This document shows positions 25,344 to 35,478 of a stretch of DNA of 64,000 nucleotides, in pieces (within the stretch, counting starts at the first letter, position 1; every line of letters begins with the position of its first letter). The notes under the pieces are model-generated. The model was not told where the DNA came from. It made no database searches and saw nothing but the letters and a program-made list of their open reading frames with translations. Source of the DNA: Mesonia aquimarina (GTDB lineage: Bacteria > Bacteroidota > Bacteroidia > Flavobacteriales > Flavobacteriaceae); assembly GCF_003667275.1 (NCBI RefSeq), contig NZ_RCNV01000002.1, positions 124,001 to 188,000 of the forward strand. The letters are read 5' to 3'. The position numbers and the translations under genes were made by a program.

Positions 25344-26408
25344 ATGAAAAAAATAATTCTTCTATTAAGTATTTTTATCATCAGTTTAGGCTGCGAAAAT
25401 GCTTCACAAAATTCCTCTAAAAAATCGAAGCAAAAAAATAATACCGAAACACTACAGCAAGAAAAAAAAGCTGAATTCGGAATTGTAATTCACGGCGGAG
25501 CTGGTTTCATTAAAAAAAGTAATCTTTCAGATTCTTTAGAAAATGCTTATCGGGCAAAACTGAAAGAAGCTATTCTTACCGGAAATAAAATTCTAGAAAA
25601 TGGCGGCTCTGCTGTAGAAGCAGTTCAGCGGAGTATTAATATTATGGAGGATTCGCCTTTGTTTAATTCTGCAAAAGGAGCAGTTTTAAATCACGAAGAA
25701 AAAGCAGAATTAGACGCTTCAATTATGGACGGAAAAACGTTGAATGCCGGAGCTGTAGCCGGCGTAACAATTATTAAAAATCCGATTAACCTAGCTTTCG
25801 AAGTTATGGAAAATTCAGAACACGTGTTGCTTTCCGGAAAAGGCGCCGAAAATTTTGCTAAAGCTAGAAACCTAGAAATCGTTGAACCTTCTTATTTTAT
25901 TACCGACAAACAGCTCCAAAATATTAAGCGTATAAAAAAACAAGCAGAAAATAAACAGGCTACATTTTACAATAGTGATATAAATGGTGAAAAATTTGGC
26001 ACCGTTGGCTGCGTAGCATTAGATAAAAATGGAAATCTTGCTGCCGGAACTTCTACTGGTGGCATGGCGAATAAAAAATTTGGCAGAATTGGGGATTCTC
26101 CAATTATTGGTGCCGGAACTTACGCCAATAACAAGACATGTGCGGTTTCAGGAACAGGTTGGGGAGAATATTATTTACGCGGTGTAGTTGCTTATGATAT
26201 TTCGGCTTTAATGGAGTATAAAGGTTTATCATTAGCGGAAGCAACCAACGAAGTTATTCACAAAAAACAGCCTGAACTTGGCGGAAATGGTGGAATTATT
26301 GCCATCGATAAAAACGGAAATATTTCAACAGAATTTAACACGGCCGGTATGTTTCGAGCAAGTTTGGTAAACGACAGTTTATCGATCAAAATGTTTAAAG
26401 AAAATTAA
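25344..26408 (+). CDS. Isoaspartyl peptidase/type 2 L-asparaginase, lipoprotein
   Basis: 354 residues, Ntn-hydrolase family. It cleaves isoaspartyl peptides and asparagine after self-processing before T220 in KFGTVGCVALD. Other family marks are IVIHGGAGF near residue 49 and GRIGDSPIIGAGTYA. A lipoprotein signal ends at SLGC (Cys about 17), and a Lys/Asn-rich spacer follows. So the enzyme should be exported and lipid-anchored, unlike the cytosolic E. coli IaaA. It is a single gene with no close same-strand partner. Confidence 0.92.
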   Translation: MKKIILLLSIFIISLGCENASQNSSKKSKQKNNTETLQQEKKAEFGIVIHGGAGFIKKSNLSDSLENAYRAKLKEAILTGNKILENGGSAVEAVQRSINIMEDSPLFNSAKGAVLNHEEKAELDASIMDGKTLNAGAVAGVTIIKNPINLAFEVMENSEHVLLSGKGAENFAKARNLEIVEPSYFITDKQLQNIKRIKKQAENKQATFYNSDINGEKFGTVGCVALDKNGNLAAGTSTGGMANKKFGRIGDSPIIGAGTYANNKTCAVSGTGWGEYYLRGVVAYDISALMEYKGLSLAEATNEVIHKKQPELGGNGGIIAIDKNGNISTEFNTAGMFRASLVNDSLSIKMFKEN

Positions 26409-26531
26409 TTCTGAAAAACTACATCCAACTAAATCCAAGAAGCAAAAATTAAGAGCTATTATTTAAATAAAAATCTTATTGGCAGAAACTTAAATTTCTT
26501 AGTAACTTAGGAAGCATAAAATTTAGTTTTC

Positions 26532-29500
26532 ATGCGTCATTTTCACTTCTTACTAAGCATTTTTCTATGCTTCAGTTTTATTGCTTGCGATAATTCTTCG
26601 TCAAAAAAAACCGATAATCTTTATCAGTTTAGAGAATATATTTCTTTTCATACACAAGGGCGACACTCTGCTTCAGAACCTATCCGAATAGATTTAGCAA
26701 AACCGCTTAATCAGTTTGAAAGCTCACAAGAGATTCCACAAAAATACGTTCAAATTTCTCCTGAAATTGAAGGCAAACTTTTTGTTGAAAACAATAAAAC
26801 ACTATTATTTAAACCTTCAAAAAAACTTCAGCCCAACACAGAATATACCGTTAGCATTTCTTTAGAAGATTTATATAAAACGGTTGAAAAAGAATTTGAA
26901 GAATATACGTTTAGCTTTAAAACAATTGAACCAAATTTTAAAGTAGAGCTTGGCAACTTGCAATCATACTCAAAATCCTGGCAATATGTACGCGGAACTA
27001 TAGAATCATCAGATGAAATTAGCCTTGCAGAAGCTAAACAATTATTAGAAGCGAGTCAAAATGAAGAAAATTTAAGCATCAAGTGGACCCAAGAAAATAA
27101 AAATTCACGTTATTTTTCTTTTACAATAGACAGCATTCAGCGAGATATAGACGACAGCGAAATTCTAGTTTCGTGGAACGGTAAAGCTATAAAAGCTGAT
27201 AATGTTGGCAGCAATACATTTTTAATTCCCGGACAAAATAGCTTTCAAGTTATTGATGTAAAAACAAACACCGGCGAGCAATCTTCCGTAGCCATTAATT
27301 TTTCTGATCCTATTGATGAACAACAAGAATTTTCAGGCTTAGTAAATATTCAAGATCAAGAAAATTTACGTTTTGAAGTTGAGGGAAATGTGCTTAATGT
27401 TTACCCAAATGAACGCATTACGGGAAAACTAAAAGTTGAAGTTTTTAAAGGCATAAAAAACACACAAGGTTTTGCCTTAAAGCAAGAATTTTCAGAATAC
27501 ATTTCTTTTGAAGCTTTAAAACCAAGCGTGAAAATGATTTCTAGCGGAGCTATTTTACCGAGTTCTGCCAATACGCCAATTTATTTTAAAACGGTAAATC
27601 TTGCGGCGGTAGATGTGCGCGTAATCAAGATTTTTGAAAACAATGTTTTACAATTTTTACAACAAGCAGATTTAAAAAGAACCGACTCGTATAATTTACG
27701 TCAAGTAGGAAGAAAAGCAGCTCAAAAAACTATAAAGCTCGAAGTTTCCAACGCTTTTGAGCAAAGCAATTGGAAGGCACATGCGTTAAATTTATCTGAT
27801 TTAATAAGAACAGATCCCGGTGCAATCTACCAAGTAGAAATCAGTTTTAGAAAATCATACAGCACCTATAATTGCGGTTCAGAAACAACTGACGAGGAAG
27901 AAATTATTGCTGCCGAAAAGGCGTTTCCTGAAGAGCAATTTCGCGAAGAACAATATTGGGATAATGAGTTATATAATTGGCGACAGACACCTTATAACTG
28001 GAAAGAAAAAGACAATCCGTGTAGTTTATCCTATTATCGTGAAAATCGTTTTGTGCGTCTAAATGTGTTAGGATCAGATTTAGGTTTATTGGTAAAAGAA
28101 AGCAGCAATAAAACCTATCATTTTGTAACTACAAACTTGCTAAACGCAGAACCTGAAGTCGGTACAAAAATCACGCTGTATAATTTTCAGCAACAAAAGA
28201 TCACTTCTAAAAACACCAATATTAATGGATTTTTAAAAGTAGAAAGTGATGAAAAAGCGGCTTTTGCTATTGCCAAAAAAGGCGATAATTACGCATACGC
28301 AAAATTAGATGATGGAAACGCTTTATCGCTTAGTAAGTTTGATGTTTCCGGGAAAAAGTTACAGCAAGGTTTAAAAGGATTTTTATACACAGAACGTGGT
28401 GTACATCGTCCAGGAGACAGCATCCATCTTACGTTCGTATTAAATGATAAAGCAAATCCTATTCCGCAGGAACATCCTGTTCAACTTTCTGTGAATGATG
28501 CCCGCGGAAAATTAGTTCAACAAGAAATTTTAAGCGAACATAAAAATCCCGCGAGAGCAAAAAACGGAATGTATTATTTTCCTATTGCAACTCAAAAAAA
28601 TGATCCTACCGGAAATTGGACAGCTACTGTAAATATTGGTGGAGCTCGCTTTACAAAATACCTAAAAGTAGCTACTGTAAAACCAAACCGATTAAAAATT
28701 AAGTTAGATTTTGATCAAGAAATTTTAAAAGCAAATCAGCCCATTTCAGGAAATATCACTTCAAAATGGCTTCACGGCGCACCGGCTAGAAACTTAAGAA
28801 CTGAAGTTGATGTTAAATTAACGCCTGCCGCTTCTGCATTTCAGGAATTTAAGGACTACAATTTTACCGATCCAGTGCGTGATTTTGAAACAGTTGAAAT
28901 GAAATTAGTCGACAAAAAACTTTCTGAAGACGGGAAAACCAACTTTCAGAAAGAAATAGAACTCAACAAAAAAGCACCGGGAATGTTGCAGGCTAGTTTT
29001 CTATCGAAAGTTTACGAAGGCGGCGGTGATTTTTCTATGGATGTTTTTTCAAAAAACTTGGCGCCTTATTCACATTTTGTTGGATTAAAAACGCCAGAAA
29101 CCAAACGTTACGGATCTTATGATACCGATAAAGAAATCTCATTTGATGTAATTAGTTTAACCGATGATGAAAAACCAGCTGCCAATAGAAAACTTCAAGT
29201 TTTTATTTACAAAATTGATTGGCGTTGGTGGTGGAATCGCGGAAAAGATAATTTATCGCGTTATGAAAATACAGAAGTTCACCGCACGTTTAAAGAACTA
29301 GAAGTAACAACCAACAGCAATGGGAAAGCAAATTTTTCGGTAAATATTCCTGACAGAGAAGGCGGGCGATTTTTAATTCGCGTTATCGATGAAAAATCGG
29401 GTCACGCAACCGGGAAAATCACCTATTTCTATAAAAATTGGTGGCGAAATTCTGGCGATAAAAATTCTGAAACAGCAAAAATGTTGGTTTTTTCTGCAGA

Positions 29501-32072
29501 TAAAGAAGAGTATAAAGTTGGCGAAGAAGCCGTTATAACATTTTCTTCTTCTGAAAATGCACGAGCTTTAGTTAGCATAGAAAACGGCTCAGAGGTTTTA
29601 TCAACACAATGGATTAAAACTGAAAAAGGAACTACGAAAGTCAGCATTCCATTAACCGAAAAAATGGCTCCGAATATTTACGCGCACATTTCTTTACTAC
29701 AGCCACACGCGCAAACTAAGAACGATTTACCAATTCGTTTATATGGCGTGATTCCTATACTGGTAGAAAATCCGGAAACTAACTTGCATCCGGAATTACA
29801 AATGCCAACTGTGTTAAAACCTGAAGAGCATTACAGCGTTCAGGTGAGCGAAAAAAACAACAAATCTATGACCTACACATTGGCGGTAGTCGATGAAGGA
29901 TTATTAGACTTAACTCGTTTTGCTACACCCGATATTCATAAAGCATTTTACGCTCGAGAAGCTTTAGGCGTAAAAACGTTTGATATTTTTGATGATGTTA
30001 TCGGCGCATTTTCCGGCAGTGTCGATCAGATTTATGAAATTGGCGGAGGCGATTTAGCCGCAGGAGCTAAAAACAGAAAAGCAGACCGCTTTCAGCCTGT
30101 TGTAAGTTATCTCGGTCCTTTTCATTTAAAAGCTGGAGAAACCGCTAAACATAAATTATGGATGCCAAATTATGTTGGTTCAGTAAGAACCATGCTAATT
30201 ACCAGCAATCAAGAAAAAGCGGCTTATGGAAATGCAGAAAAAACGGTTCCGGTTAGAAAACCGCTTATGGTTTTAAGTTCTCTTCCTAGAAAACTTTCTC
30301 CGGGAGAAGAAGTAACGCTTCCGGTTACGGTTTTTGCGATGGAAGAGCACGTGAAAAATGTTCGTGTTGAAGTAAAAGCTGATGAAGCTTTTATTCCCGT
30401 TGGCGAAAGTGTACAGAATATTTCTTTTGATGCTGTGGGCGAAAAAATTGTCAATTTTAAGTTTAAAATCAAGGCTAAAAATCAACCACAAAACATTCAG
30501 GTTTATGTAAGTGGAAATGGAGAAAAAGCAAAAACAGCGGTTGAAATAGACGTTGAAAATCCGAATCCTATTTCACAAAAATCAACTTCAATAACTTTAG
30601 AAGAGAATTTAGCTAAATCGCAAAGCTTTTCAACCTTTGGCGTTAACGGAACCAATAGCGCTAGTATTGAGTTTTCTACCTTACCACCGATGAATGTAGA
30701 TAAACGAATGGAATATTTAATTCGTTATCCGCACGGTTGTATAGAACAAACTACTTCCGGAGCTTTACCGCAACTTTTTTTAAGCGATGTAGTTGATATC
30801 ACTTTTCGGCAGAAAAAGGAGATCGAAGAAAATATAAAAGATGCTATTGAAAAATTAAGTGATTTTCAGCAAATTTCCGGCGGACTCTCCTACTGGCCCG
30901 GAAATCGTCAAGAAAGTGATTGGGGAACAAGCTATGCCGGACATTTTATGCTTGAAGCTAAACAAAAAGGATATGCTTTACCGGTTTCATTTTTATCTAA
31001 TTGGATACGCTTTCAGCAACAAAAAGCGCGTCAGTGGCGAAATTCTTATACCACTTATAACGCGAGTTTAAATCAAGCTTATCGTTTATACACCTTGGCA
31101 CTTGCAGGTCAACCAGAATTAGCTGCAATGAACAGGTTACGAGAATCCGGAGAAATGAATAATGCGGCAAAATGGCGTTTGGCAGCGGCTTACGCATTAA
31201 GCGGTAAAAAAAGTGTTGCCCAAAAAATTGTAGCTTCGGCAACAATTTATTTCGAAAAAAATGAGGCAAATAAATATACCTACGGATCTCCTTTTCGTAA
31301 TAAAGCAATGGCCTTAGAAACTATGATTTTACTAGATGATAATTCGCAACGAGAATTGGCAGTTTCTTTAGCTAAAGGTTTATCTTCTCAATCTTGGTAC
31401 AGTACACAAGAAACGGCTTACGCTTTACTTTCTTTATCAAAAATGGCAGCAGAAAATGGCGGAAAATCGGTAAAAGTCAGTTATACTATCAATGGAAAAA
31501 ATGAAGAAATTTCAACTGAAAAAAGTATTGCGCAACGAGATTTATCAATTAAAGAAGGAGAAAATACAATTGATATAGAAAACCTTCAAAGCAATATTAT
31601 TTATGCAACTATTTCGCAAAGCGGAAAACTACCTTTAGGAGAAGAATTAAAAGAAGAAAGTAAACTTTCTGTGACCACTGAGTTTTTAGATGCTGCGGGC
31701 GAAAAAATTAATGTTCAAAAATTACGTCAGGGTACAGAAATTACCGCAAAAGTAACTGTTAAAAATTCTTCGATGGATAATATTGACGACATCGCCTTAA
31801 CTCAAATTTTTCCAAGCGGCTGGGAAATTGTAAATACCAGTTTTACCGATTTTGCCGGCGGAGCACAAGGGAATGCAACTTATAAAGATATTCGTGACGA
31901 TCGGGTTAATTTTTATTTCGACTTAGATCGTTCAAAATCAAAAGTGTTTACCGTTAAATTAAATGCTTCTTATTTGGGGAAATATTATTTACCCGGAACA
32001 CAAGCTGAAGCAATGTATGATAGAAGTTACTTTGCAAGAAACAAAGGACAATGGATTGAAGTAAAAAATTAA
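26532..32072 (+). CDS. Alpha-2-macroglobulin family lipoprotein
   Basis: 1846 residues. A lipoprotein signal (Cys about 19, FIAC) is followed by a series of macroglobulin-like beta domains with a bacterial Ig-like start. The thioester motif GCIEQ is intact, C1403 to Q1406, followed by the alpha-helical thioester domain (about 1400-1680) and a final beta domain. Bacterial A2Ms trap proteases in the periplasm and are usually paired with penicillin-binding protein 1C, as here (with one small gene between). The idea is protection of the wall space when the outer envelope is breached. Confidence 0.94.
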   Translation: MRHFHFLLSIFLCFSFIACDNSSSKKTDNLYQFREYISFHTQGRHSASEPIRIDLAKPLNQFESSQEIPQKYVQISPEIEGKLFVENNKTLLFKPSKKLQPNTEYTVSISLEDLYKTVEKEFEEYTFSFKTIEPNFKVELGNLQSYSKSWQYVRGTIESSDEISLAEAKQLLEASQNEENLSIKWTQENKNSRYFSFTIDSIQRDIDDSEILVSWNGKAIKADNVGSNTFLIPGQNSFQVIDVKTNTGEQSSVAINFSDPIDEQQEFSGLVNIQDQENLRFEVEGNVLNVYPNERITGKLKVEVFKGIKNTQGFALKQEFSEYISFEALKPSVKMISSGAILPSSANTPIYFKTVNLAAVDVRVIKIFENNVLQFLQQADLKRTDSYNLRQVGRKAAQKTIKLEVSNAFEQSNWKAHALNLSDLIRTDPGAIYQVEISFRKSYSTYNCGSETTDEEEIIAAEKAFPEEQFREEQYWDNELYNWRQTPYNWKEKDNPCSLSYYRENRFVRLNVLGSDLGLLVKESSNKTYHFVTTNLLNAEPEVGTKITLYNFQQQKITSKNTNINGFLKVESDEKAAFAIAKKGDNYAYAKLDDGNALSLSKFDVSGKKLQQGLKGFLYTERGVHRPGDSIHLTFVLNDKANPIPQEHPVQLSVNDARGKLVQQEILSEHKNPARAKNGMYYFPIATQKNDPTGNWTATVNIGGARFTKYLKVATVKPNRLKIKLDFDQEILKANQPISGNITSKWLHGAPARNLRTEVDVKLTPAASAFQEFKDYNFTDPVRDFETVEMKLVDKKLSEDGKTNFQKEIELNKKAPGMLQASFLSKVYEGGGDFSMDVFSKNLAPYSHFVGLKTPETKRYGSYDTDKEISFDVISLTDDEKPAANRKLQVFIYKIDWRWWWNRGKDNLSRYENTEVHRTFKELEVTTNSNGKANFSVNIPDREGGRFLIRVIDEKSGHATGKITYFYKNWWRNSGDKNSETAKMLVFSADKEEYKVGEEAVITFSSSENARALVSIENGSEVLSTQWIKTEKGTTKVSIPLTEKMAPNIYAHISLLQPHAQTKNDLPIRLYGVIPILVENPETNLHPELQMPTVLKPEEHYSVQVSEKNNKSMTYTLAVVDEGLLDLTRFATPDIHKAFYAREALGVKTFDIFDDVIGAFSGSVDQIYEIGGGDLAAGAKNRKADRFQPVVSYLGPFHLKAGETAKHKLWMPNYVGSVRTMLITSNQEKAAYGNAEKTVPVRKPLMVLSSLPRKLSPGEEVTLPVTVFAMEEHVKNVRVEVKADEAFIPVGESVQNISFDAVGEKIVNFKFKIKAKNQPQNIQVYVSGNGEKAKTAVEIDVENPNPISQKSTSITLEENLAKSQSFSTFGVNGTNSASIEFSTLPPMNVDKRMEYLIRYPHGCIEQTTSGALPQLFLSDVVDITFRQKKEIEENIKDAIEKLSDFQQISGGLSYWPGNRQESDWGTSYAGHFMLEAKQKGYALPVSFLSNWIRFQQQKARQWRNSYTTYNASLNQAYRLYTLALAGQPELAAMNRLRESGEMNNAAKWRLAAAYALSGKKSVAQKIVASATIYFEKNEANKYTYGSPFRNKAMALETMILLDDNSQRELAVSLAKGLSSQSWYSTQETAYALLSLSKMAAENGGKSVKVSYTINGKNEEISTEKSIAQRDLSIKEGENTIDIENLQSNIIYATISQSGKLPLGEELKEESKLSVTTEFLDAAGEKINVQKLRQGTEITAKVTVKNSSMDNIDDIALTQIFPSGWEIVNTSFTDFAGGAQGNATYKDIRDDRVNFYFDLDRSKSKVFTVKLNASYLGKYYLPGTQAEAMYDRSYFARNKGQWIEVKN

Positions 32073-32082
32073 AAAAATATTG

Positions 32083-32478
32083 ATGAAAAAAATTGAATAT
32101 CCCTGTGTTTTCTTGCGCGTTAAAGCTGCTGTCATTGATGCGATTGTTCTTATTATTTTAATTATGATTACCTCAACTGTTTTTAGTGATATTGGAGAAG
32201 TTCCTGTTTATACAAAAGTGATTGTTTTTTGCTTTATTTTTTTAGGCTACGAACCGCTTATGCTTAGCATTTTCGGCGCCACATTTGGTCATAGAATGAT
32301 GAGTTTAAAAGTCCAACAAGATTCTAAAGATAAAAAATTGAACATTATTAGTGCATTTTTTAGGTTTGTTATAAAAGCACTTTTAGGATGGATTTCGCTT
32401 TTGACTATTTCTTCAGACAAGAAAGGAAAAGCGATTCATGATAAGGCTGTAAAATCTGTTGTTATACTTGATAAATAA
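32083..32478 (+). CDS. RDD-family membrane protein
   Basis: 131 residues with three to four hydrophobic helices. It carries the RDD pattern near the N-terminus (LRVKAAVIDAIVLI, with Arg and Asp) and the later TFGHRMMSLKVQ and IHDKAVKSV. The function is unknown for small RDD proteins. The ATG at 32083 is preferred to a TTG directly before it. It lies between the macroglobulin gene (10 bases) and pbpC (26 bases), so the three are probably one operon. Confidence 0.88.
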   Translation: MKKIEYPCVFLRVKAAVIDAIVLIILIMITSTVFSDIGEVPVYTKVIVFCFIFLGYEPLMLSIFGATFGHRMMSLKVQQDSKDKKLNIISAFFRFVIKALLGWISLLTISSDKKGKAIHDKAVKSVVILDK

Positions 32479-32504
32479 TTGAACAAAATTCATTTCAAAA
32501 TTTT

Positions 32505-34871
32505 ATGAGCAAAAAAAATCGCTTTAAAAATTTTCACCGCTTTATAAAAAAACACCGAATAAGTTTAGGGGTTTTCTTGGTGATTTTTTTAGCCTGGTTT
32601 TTTTGTTTACCCACAACTATTTTTGATGAACCCACCTCTACTGTTTTAAAAAGCAAAGAAAATTTATTGTTGGGTGCACGAATTGCAGACGATGGACAAT
32701 GGCGTTTTCCGCAGCAAAAAAATGTTCCACATCGGTTTAAAAAATGCATCCTTTATTTTGAAGATAAATATTTTTATAAGCATCCCGGTTTCAATCCTAT
32801 TTCAATAAGCAAAGCTTTTTGGGAAAATATCACCACCAATAATCGCCGGGGCGGAAGTACAATTACACAGCAAGTTATTCGGCTTTCTCGGAATAATCAA
32901 AAAAGAACATACCTAGAAAAATTCATTGAATTATTTCAGGCAACGCGACTTGAAACACGTTATTCTAAAGATGAAATCTTGAATCTGTATGCAACTTATG
33001 CTCCTTTTGGCGGAAATATTGTAGGCTTAGAAACCGCTGCTTGGCGTTATTTTGGTATTCCCGCTAAAGATTTAAGTTGGGGACAATCTGCTGCTCTGGC
33101 AGTTTTACCCAATGCACCGGCATTAATTTTTCCGGGTAAAAACGAAGAAAAACTACAACAAAAAAGAGATCTATTATTACAAAAATTGCATCATCATCAA
33201 GTGATTGATGAAACTACGTATCAGCTAGCTTTACAAGAAAAACTTCCTCAAAAACCCTTACCGCTTCCTAAAATTGCGCCACATCTTACCGAAAAAGCTC
33301 GTAAAGAACACAAAGGGAAACATCTAAAAAGTTCTATTTCTTATTCGCTTCAGCAACAAGTAAATCAACTTGCAAAACAACATTATGAACATTTAAAACA
33401 AAATGAAATTCATAATCTAGCTATTCTCGTGTTAGATGTAAAAACTCGGAAAGTTTTAGCTTACGTCGGTAATAGTCCAACTACAACACAAGATCCGTAT
33501 GTTGATATTATTCAGCGACCTAGGAGTACCGGTAGTATTTTAAAACCATTTTTATTTGCCTCTTTATTAGATGAAGGAACGATCTTACCCGAAAGTTTAA
33601 TTGCCGACGTTCCTACACAAATAAATGGCTATTCTCCGGTTAATTTTGACAAGAAATTTAGAGGAGCTGTTCCTGCAAATAAAGCGCTGGCAATGTCTCT
33701 AAATGTTCCTGCGGTTAAAATGCTACAAACGTATGGACTACAAAAATTCTATCATAAACTTCAAGAAATTGATCAGCATTATATTAATAAACCGGCAGAT
33801 TATTACGGCTTATCCTTAATTTTAGGAGGTGCAGAAAGTTCGCTTTGGGATATTACAAAAGCCTATGCCGGGATGGCTTCTAGCGTAAATTTTTATACTA
33901 ATTCTTCTAGTGAATATCGAAATCAAGAATTTACAGAACCTAGCTATTTAGCTTCTTCAGAAATAAATTTTGGAGAAAATAAATTATCAAAAACTTGGTT
34001 AGGCGCCGGTGCCATTTACAAAACCTTAAATGTATTGCAAGAAGTTAACCGTCCGCAAGAAGAACTCAACTGGCAATTTTTTGATAATGCGCAATCTATT
34101 TCGTGGAAAACCGGAACTAGTCACGGTTTTAAGGACGCTTGGGCTGTTGGGGTAAATGCGAAATATGCGGTTGGCGTCTGGGCGGGCAACGCAGATGGCG
34201 AAGGCAGACCGGGACTAACAGGATTAGAAGCTGCCGCTCCGCTTTTATTTGATGTGTTTAAAAAATTATCGGAATCTGCCCCATTAAAAATTCCGTATGA
34301 TGATTTAATTGAAGTAGAAACCTGTATAAAAAGTGGACAATTAGCAGGAATTTATTGTACTGAAATAGAAAAAAACTGGATTCCTAAAAATGGAACACGT
34401 TCAAAAACCTGCATTTATCACAAACAAGTTTTTTTAAATGCTGAAGAAACCTATCAGGTTAATTCTTCGTGTTATGAATTAGCCGAAATGAAAGTGCAAT
34501 CCAAATTTGTTTTACCGCCTTTACAAGAGTTTTATTATGCTGATGCGCATCCCGAATATCAACCGCTTCCTCCTTTTCAAAAAAATTGTTTAAAGCCCGG
34601 AGAAAAAACAATGGAATTAATTTATCCAAAAAAAGAAGCGCATTTAATTCTTCCTAAAAACTTTAATGAAAAAAGTAATCCGTTTGTTTTAAAATTAGCC
34701 CATCGAAATTCAGATAAAATTGTGTATTGGTATATTGATGATACATATATGGGGAAAACTGAAAATTTTCACGAATTAAGCTTATTACCCAAACCGGGAA
34801 AACACATGCTTACCATTGTAGATGAAGATGGCAATACGCTAAAACAATACTTAACTATTGAAGTAAATTAG
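32505..34871 (+). CDS. pbpC: Penicillin-binding protein 1C
   Basis: 788 residues, bifunctional peptidoglycan synthase. A single N-terminal anchor is at about 17-35. The GT51 glycosyltransferase has E86 in EDKYFYKHPG and RGGSTITQQ at 115-123. The transpeptidase has S344-I-L-K347, an SLN motif (ALAMSLNVPAVK) and K535-T-G. A C-terminal BiPBP_C domain begins at about residue 705 (LIYPKKEAHLILP). All catalytic residues are present. Pairing with alpha-2-macroglobulin is the classic arrangement. Confidence 0.95.
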   Translation: MSKKNRFKNFHRFIKKHRISLGVFLVIFLAWFFCLPTTIFDEPTSTVLKSKENLLLGARIADDGQWRFPQQKNVPHRFKKCILYFEDKYFYKHPGFNPISISKAFWENITTNNRRGGSTITQQVIRLSRNNQKRTYLEKFIELFQATRLETRYSKDEILNLYATYAPFGGNIVGLETAAWRYFGIPAKDLSWGQSAALAVLPNAPALIFPGKNEEKLQQKRDLLLQKLHHHQVIDETTYQLALQEKLPQKPLPLPKIAPHLTEKARKEHKGKHLKSSISYSLQQQVNQLAKQHYEHLKQNEIHNLAILVLDVKTRKVLAYVGNSPTTTQDPYVDIIQRPRSTGSILKPFLFASLLDEGTILPESLIADVPTQINGYSPVNFDKKFRGAVPANKALAMSLNVPAVKMLQTYGLQKFYHKLQEIDQHYINKPADYYGLSLILGGAESSLWDITKAYAGMASSVNFYTNSSSEYRNQEFTEPSYLASSEINFGENKLSKTWLGAGAIYKTLNVLQEVNRPQEELNWQFFDNAQSISWKTGTSHGFKDAWAVGVNAKYAVGVWAGNADGEGRPGLTGLEAAAPLLFDVFKKLSESAPLKIPYDDLIEVETCIKSGQLAGIYCTEIEKNWIPKNGTRSKTCIYHKQVFLNAEETYQVNSSCYELAEMKVQSKFVLPPLQEFYYADAHPEYQPLPPFQKNCLKPGEKTMELIYPKKEAHLILPKNFNEKSNPFVLKLAHRNSDKIVYWYIDDTYMGKTENFHELSLLPKPGKHMLTIVDEDGNTLKQYLTIEVN

Positions 34872-34924
34872 CTAAACTAAATAACAGAATACCCTATTTT
34901 TTTAACAACAATTTAAGTTTCTTT

Positions 34925-34944
34925 AGTTCGGTTAGTTCCGAACT
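34925..34944 (+). promoter_or_regulatory. Palindromic operator before the GbsR/MarR gene
   Basis: AGTTCGG and CCGAACT are perfect seven-base arms around TTAGTT. The right part is also a tighter palindrome, AGTTC-C-GAACT (34934-34944), and TTAGTTC occurs twice (34923-34929 and 34932-34938). It ends six bases before the -7 element, so a bound regulator would cover the promoter, as expected for autorepression. Confidence 0.65.
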
Positions 34945-34949
34945 TAATG

Positions 34950-34957
34950 TATTTTTG
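34950..34957 (+). promoter_or_regulatory. Bacteroidota -7 element of the efflux operon
   Basis: TATTTTTG fits TAnnTTTG exactly. It lies directly after the palindromic operator and 22 bases before the regulator ATG at 34980. Confidence 0.55.
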
Positions 34958-34979
34958 CGCTCTAAATTTAAAGCAAGAT

Positions 34980-35468
34980 ATGAATTGTTGTTCTCCAGAA
35001 AAACGAAAACTTATTGAAGAAATTGGCTTGCATTTTGAAAAAAATCATCAATTAGCTCCATTAGCTGCAAGGATTTATGCCATGATGATTCTTTCCCCTG
35101 CAGATGGTCACACGTTTGATGAAATACTTTCTACTACCCAAGCCAGTAAAAGTTCGGTTTCTACACAACTTAATTTGTTACTTCAAATAAAAAAAGTTGA
35201 ATATTTCACAAAATCGGGCGACCGCAAAAGATATTTTAGAGCTAATAAAATGTATCTAAAATCTACTTTACAAGAATATCTTGAAAGCATTTCTAAAGAA
35301 ATTCAACTTATAGAAAAAATTGTAGACTTCAATTCTAAATACAACAAAGAAAAATTTGAAAGCAACGGACAAATAGCTTTGCTCTTTAAAGATTATTTAA
35401 AATGCCAAAAAGAAAATATTAAGAATACCATTAAAAAAATGTCAACTATTAAAAATATCAACTCATAA
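34980..35468 (+). CDS. GbsR/MarR-family transcriptional regulator
   Basis: 162 residues from the ATG at 34980 (MNCCSPEKRKLIEEIG); the open frame runs 11 codons further upstream but would start on top of the promoter. A winged helix covers about 20-95 (FDEILSTTQASKSSVSTQLNLL is the recognition region), with a C-terminal dimer helix. GbsR-type regulators commonly precede RND efflux genes in Bacteroidota and repress them. A good palindrome overlaps its promoter. acrA-like follows after ten bases. Confidence 0.88.
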   Translation: MNCCSPEKRKLIEEIGLHFEKNHQLAPLAARIYAMMILSPADGHTFDEILSTTQASKSSVSTQLNLLLQIKKVEYFTKSGDRKRYFRANKMYLKSTLQEYLESISKEIQLIEKIVDFNSKYNKEKFESNGQIALLFKDYLKCQKENIKNTIKKMSTIKNINS

Positions 35469-35478
35469 TTATAACTCG

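Noticed and set aside
30859-31308. Short frames on both strands inside the macroglobulin gene
   Set aside because: They overlap the conserved thioester domain of the long frame and show no motif of their own.
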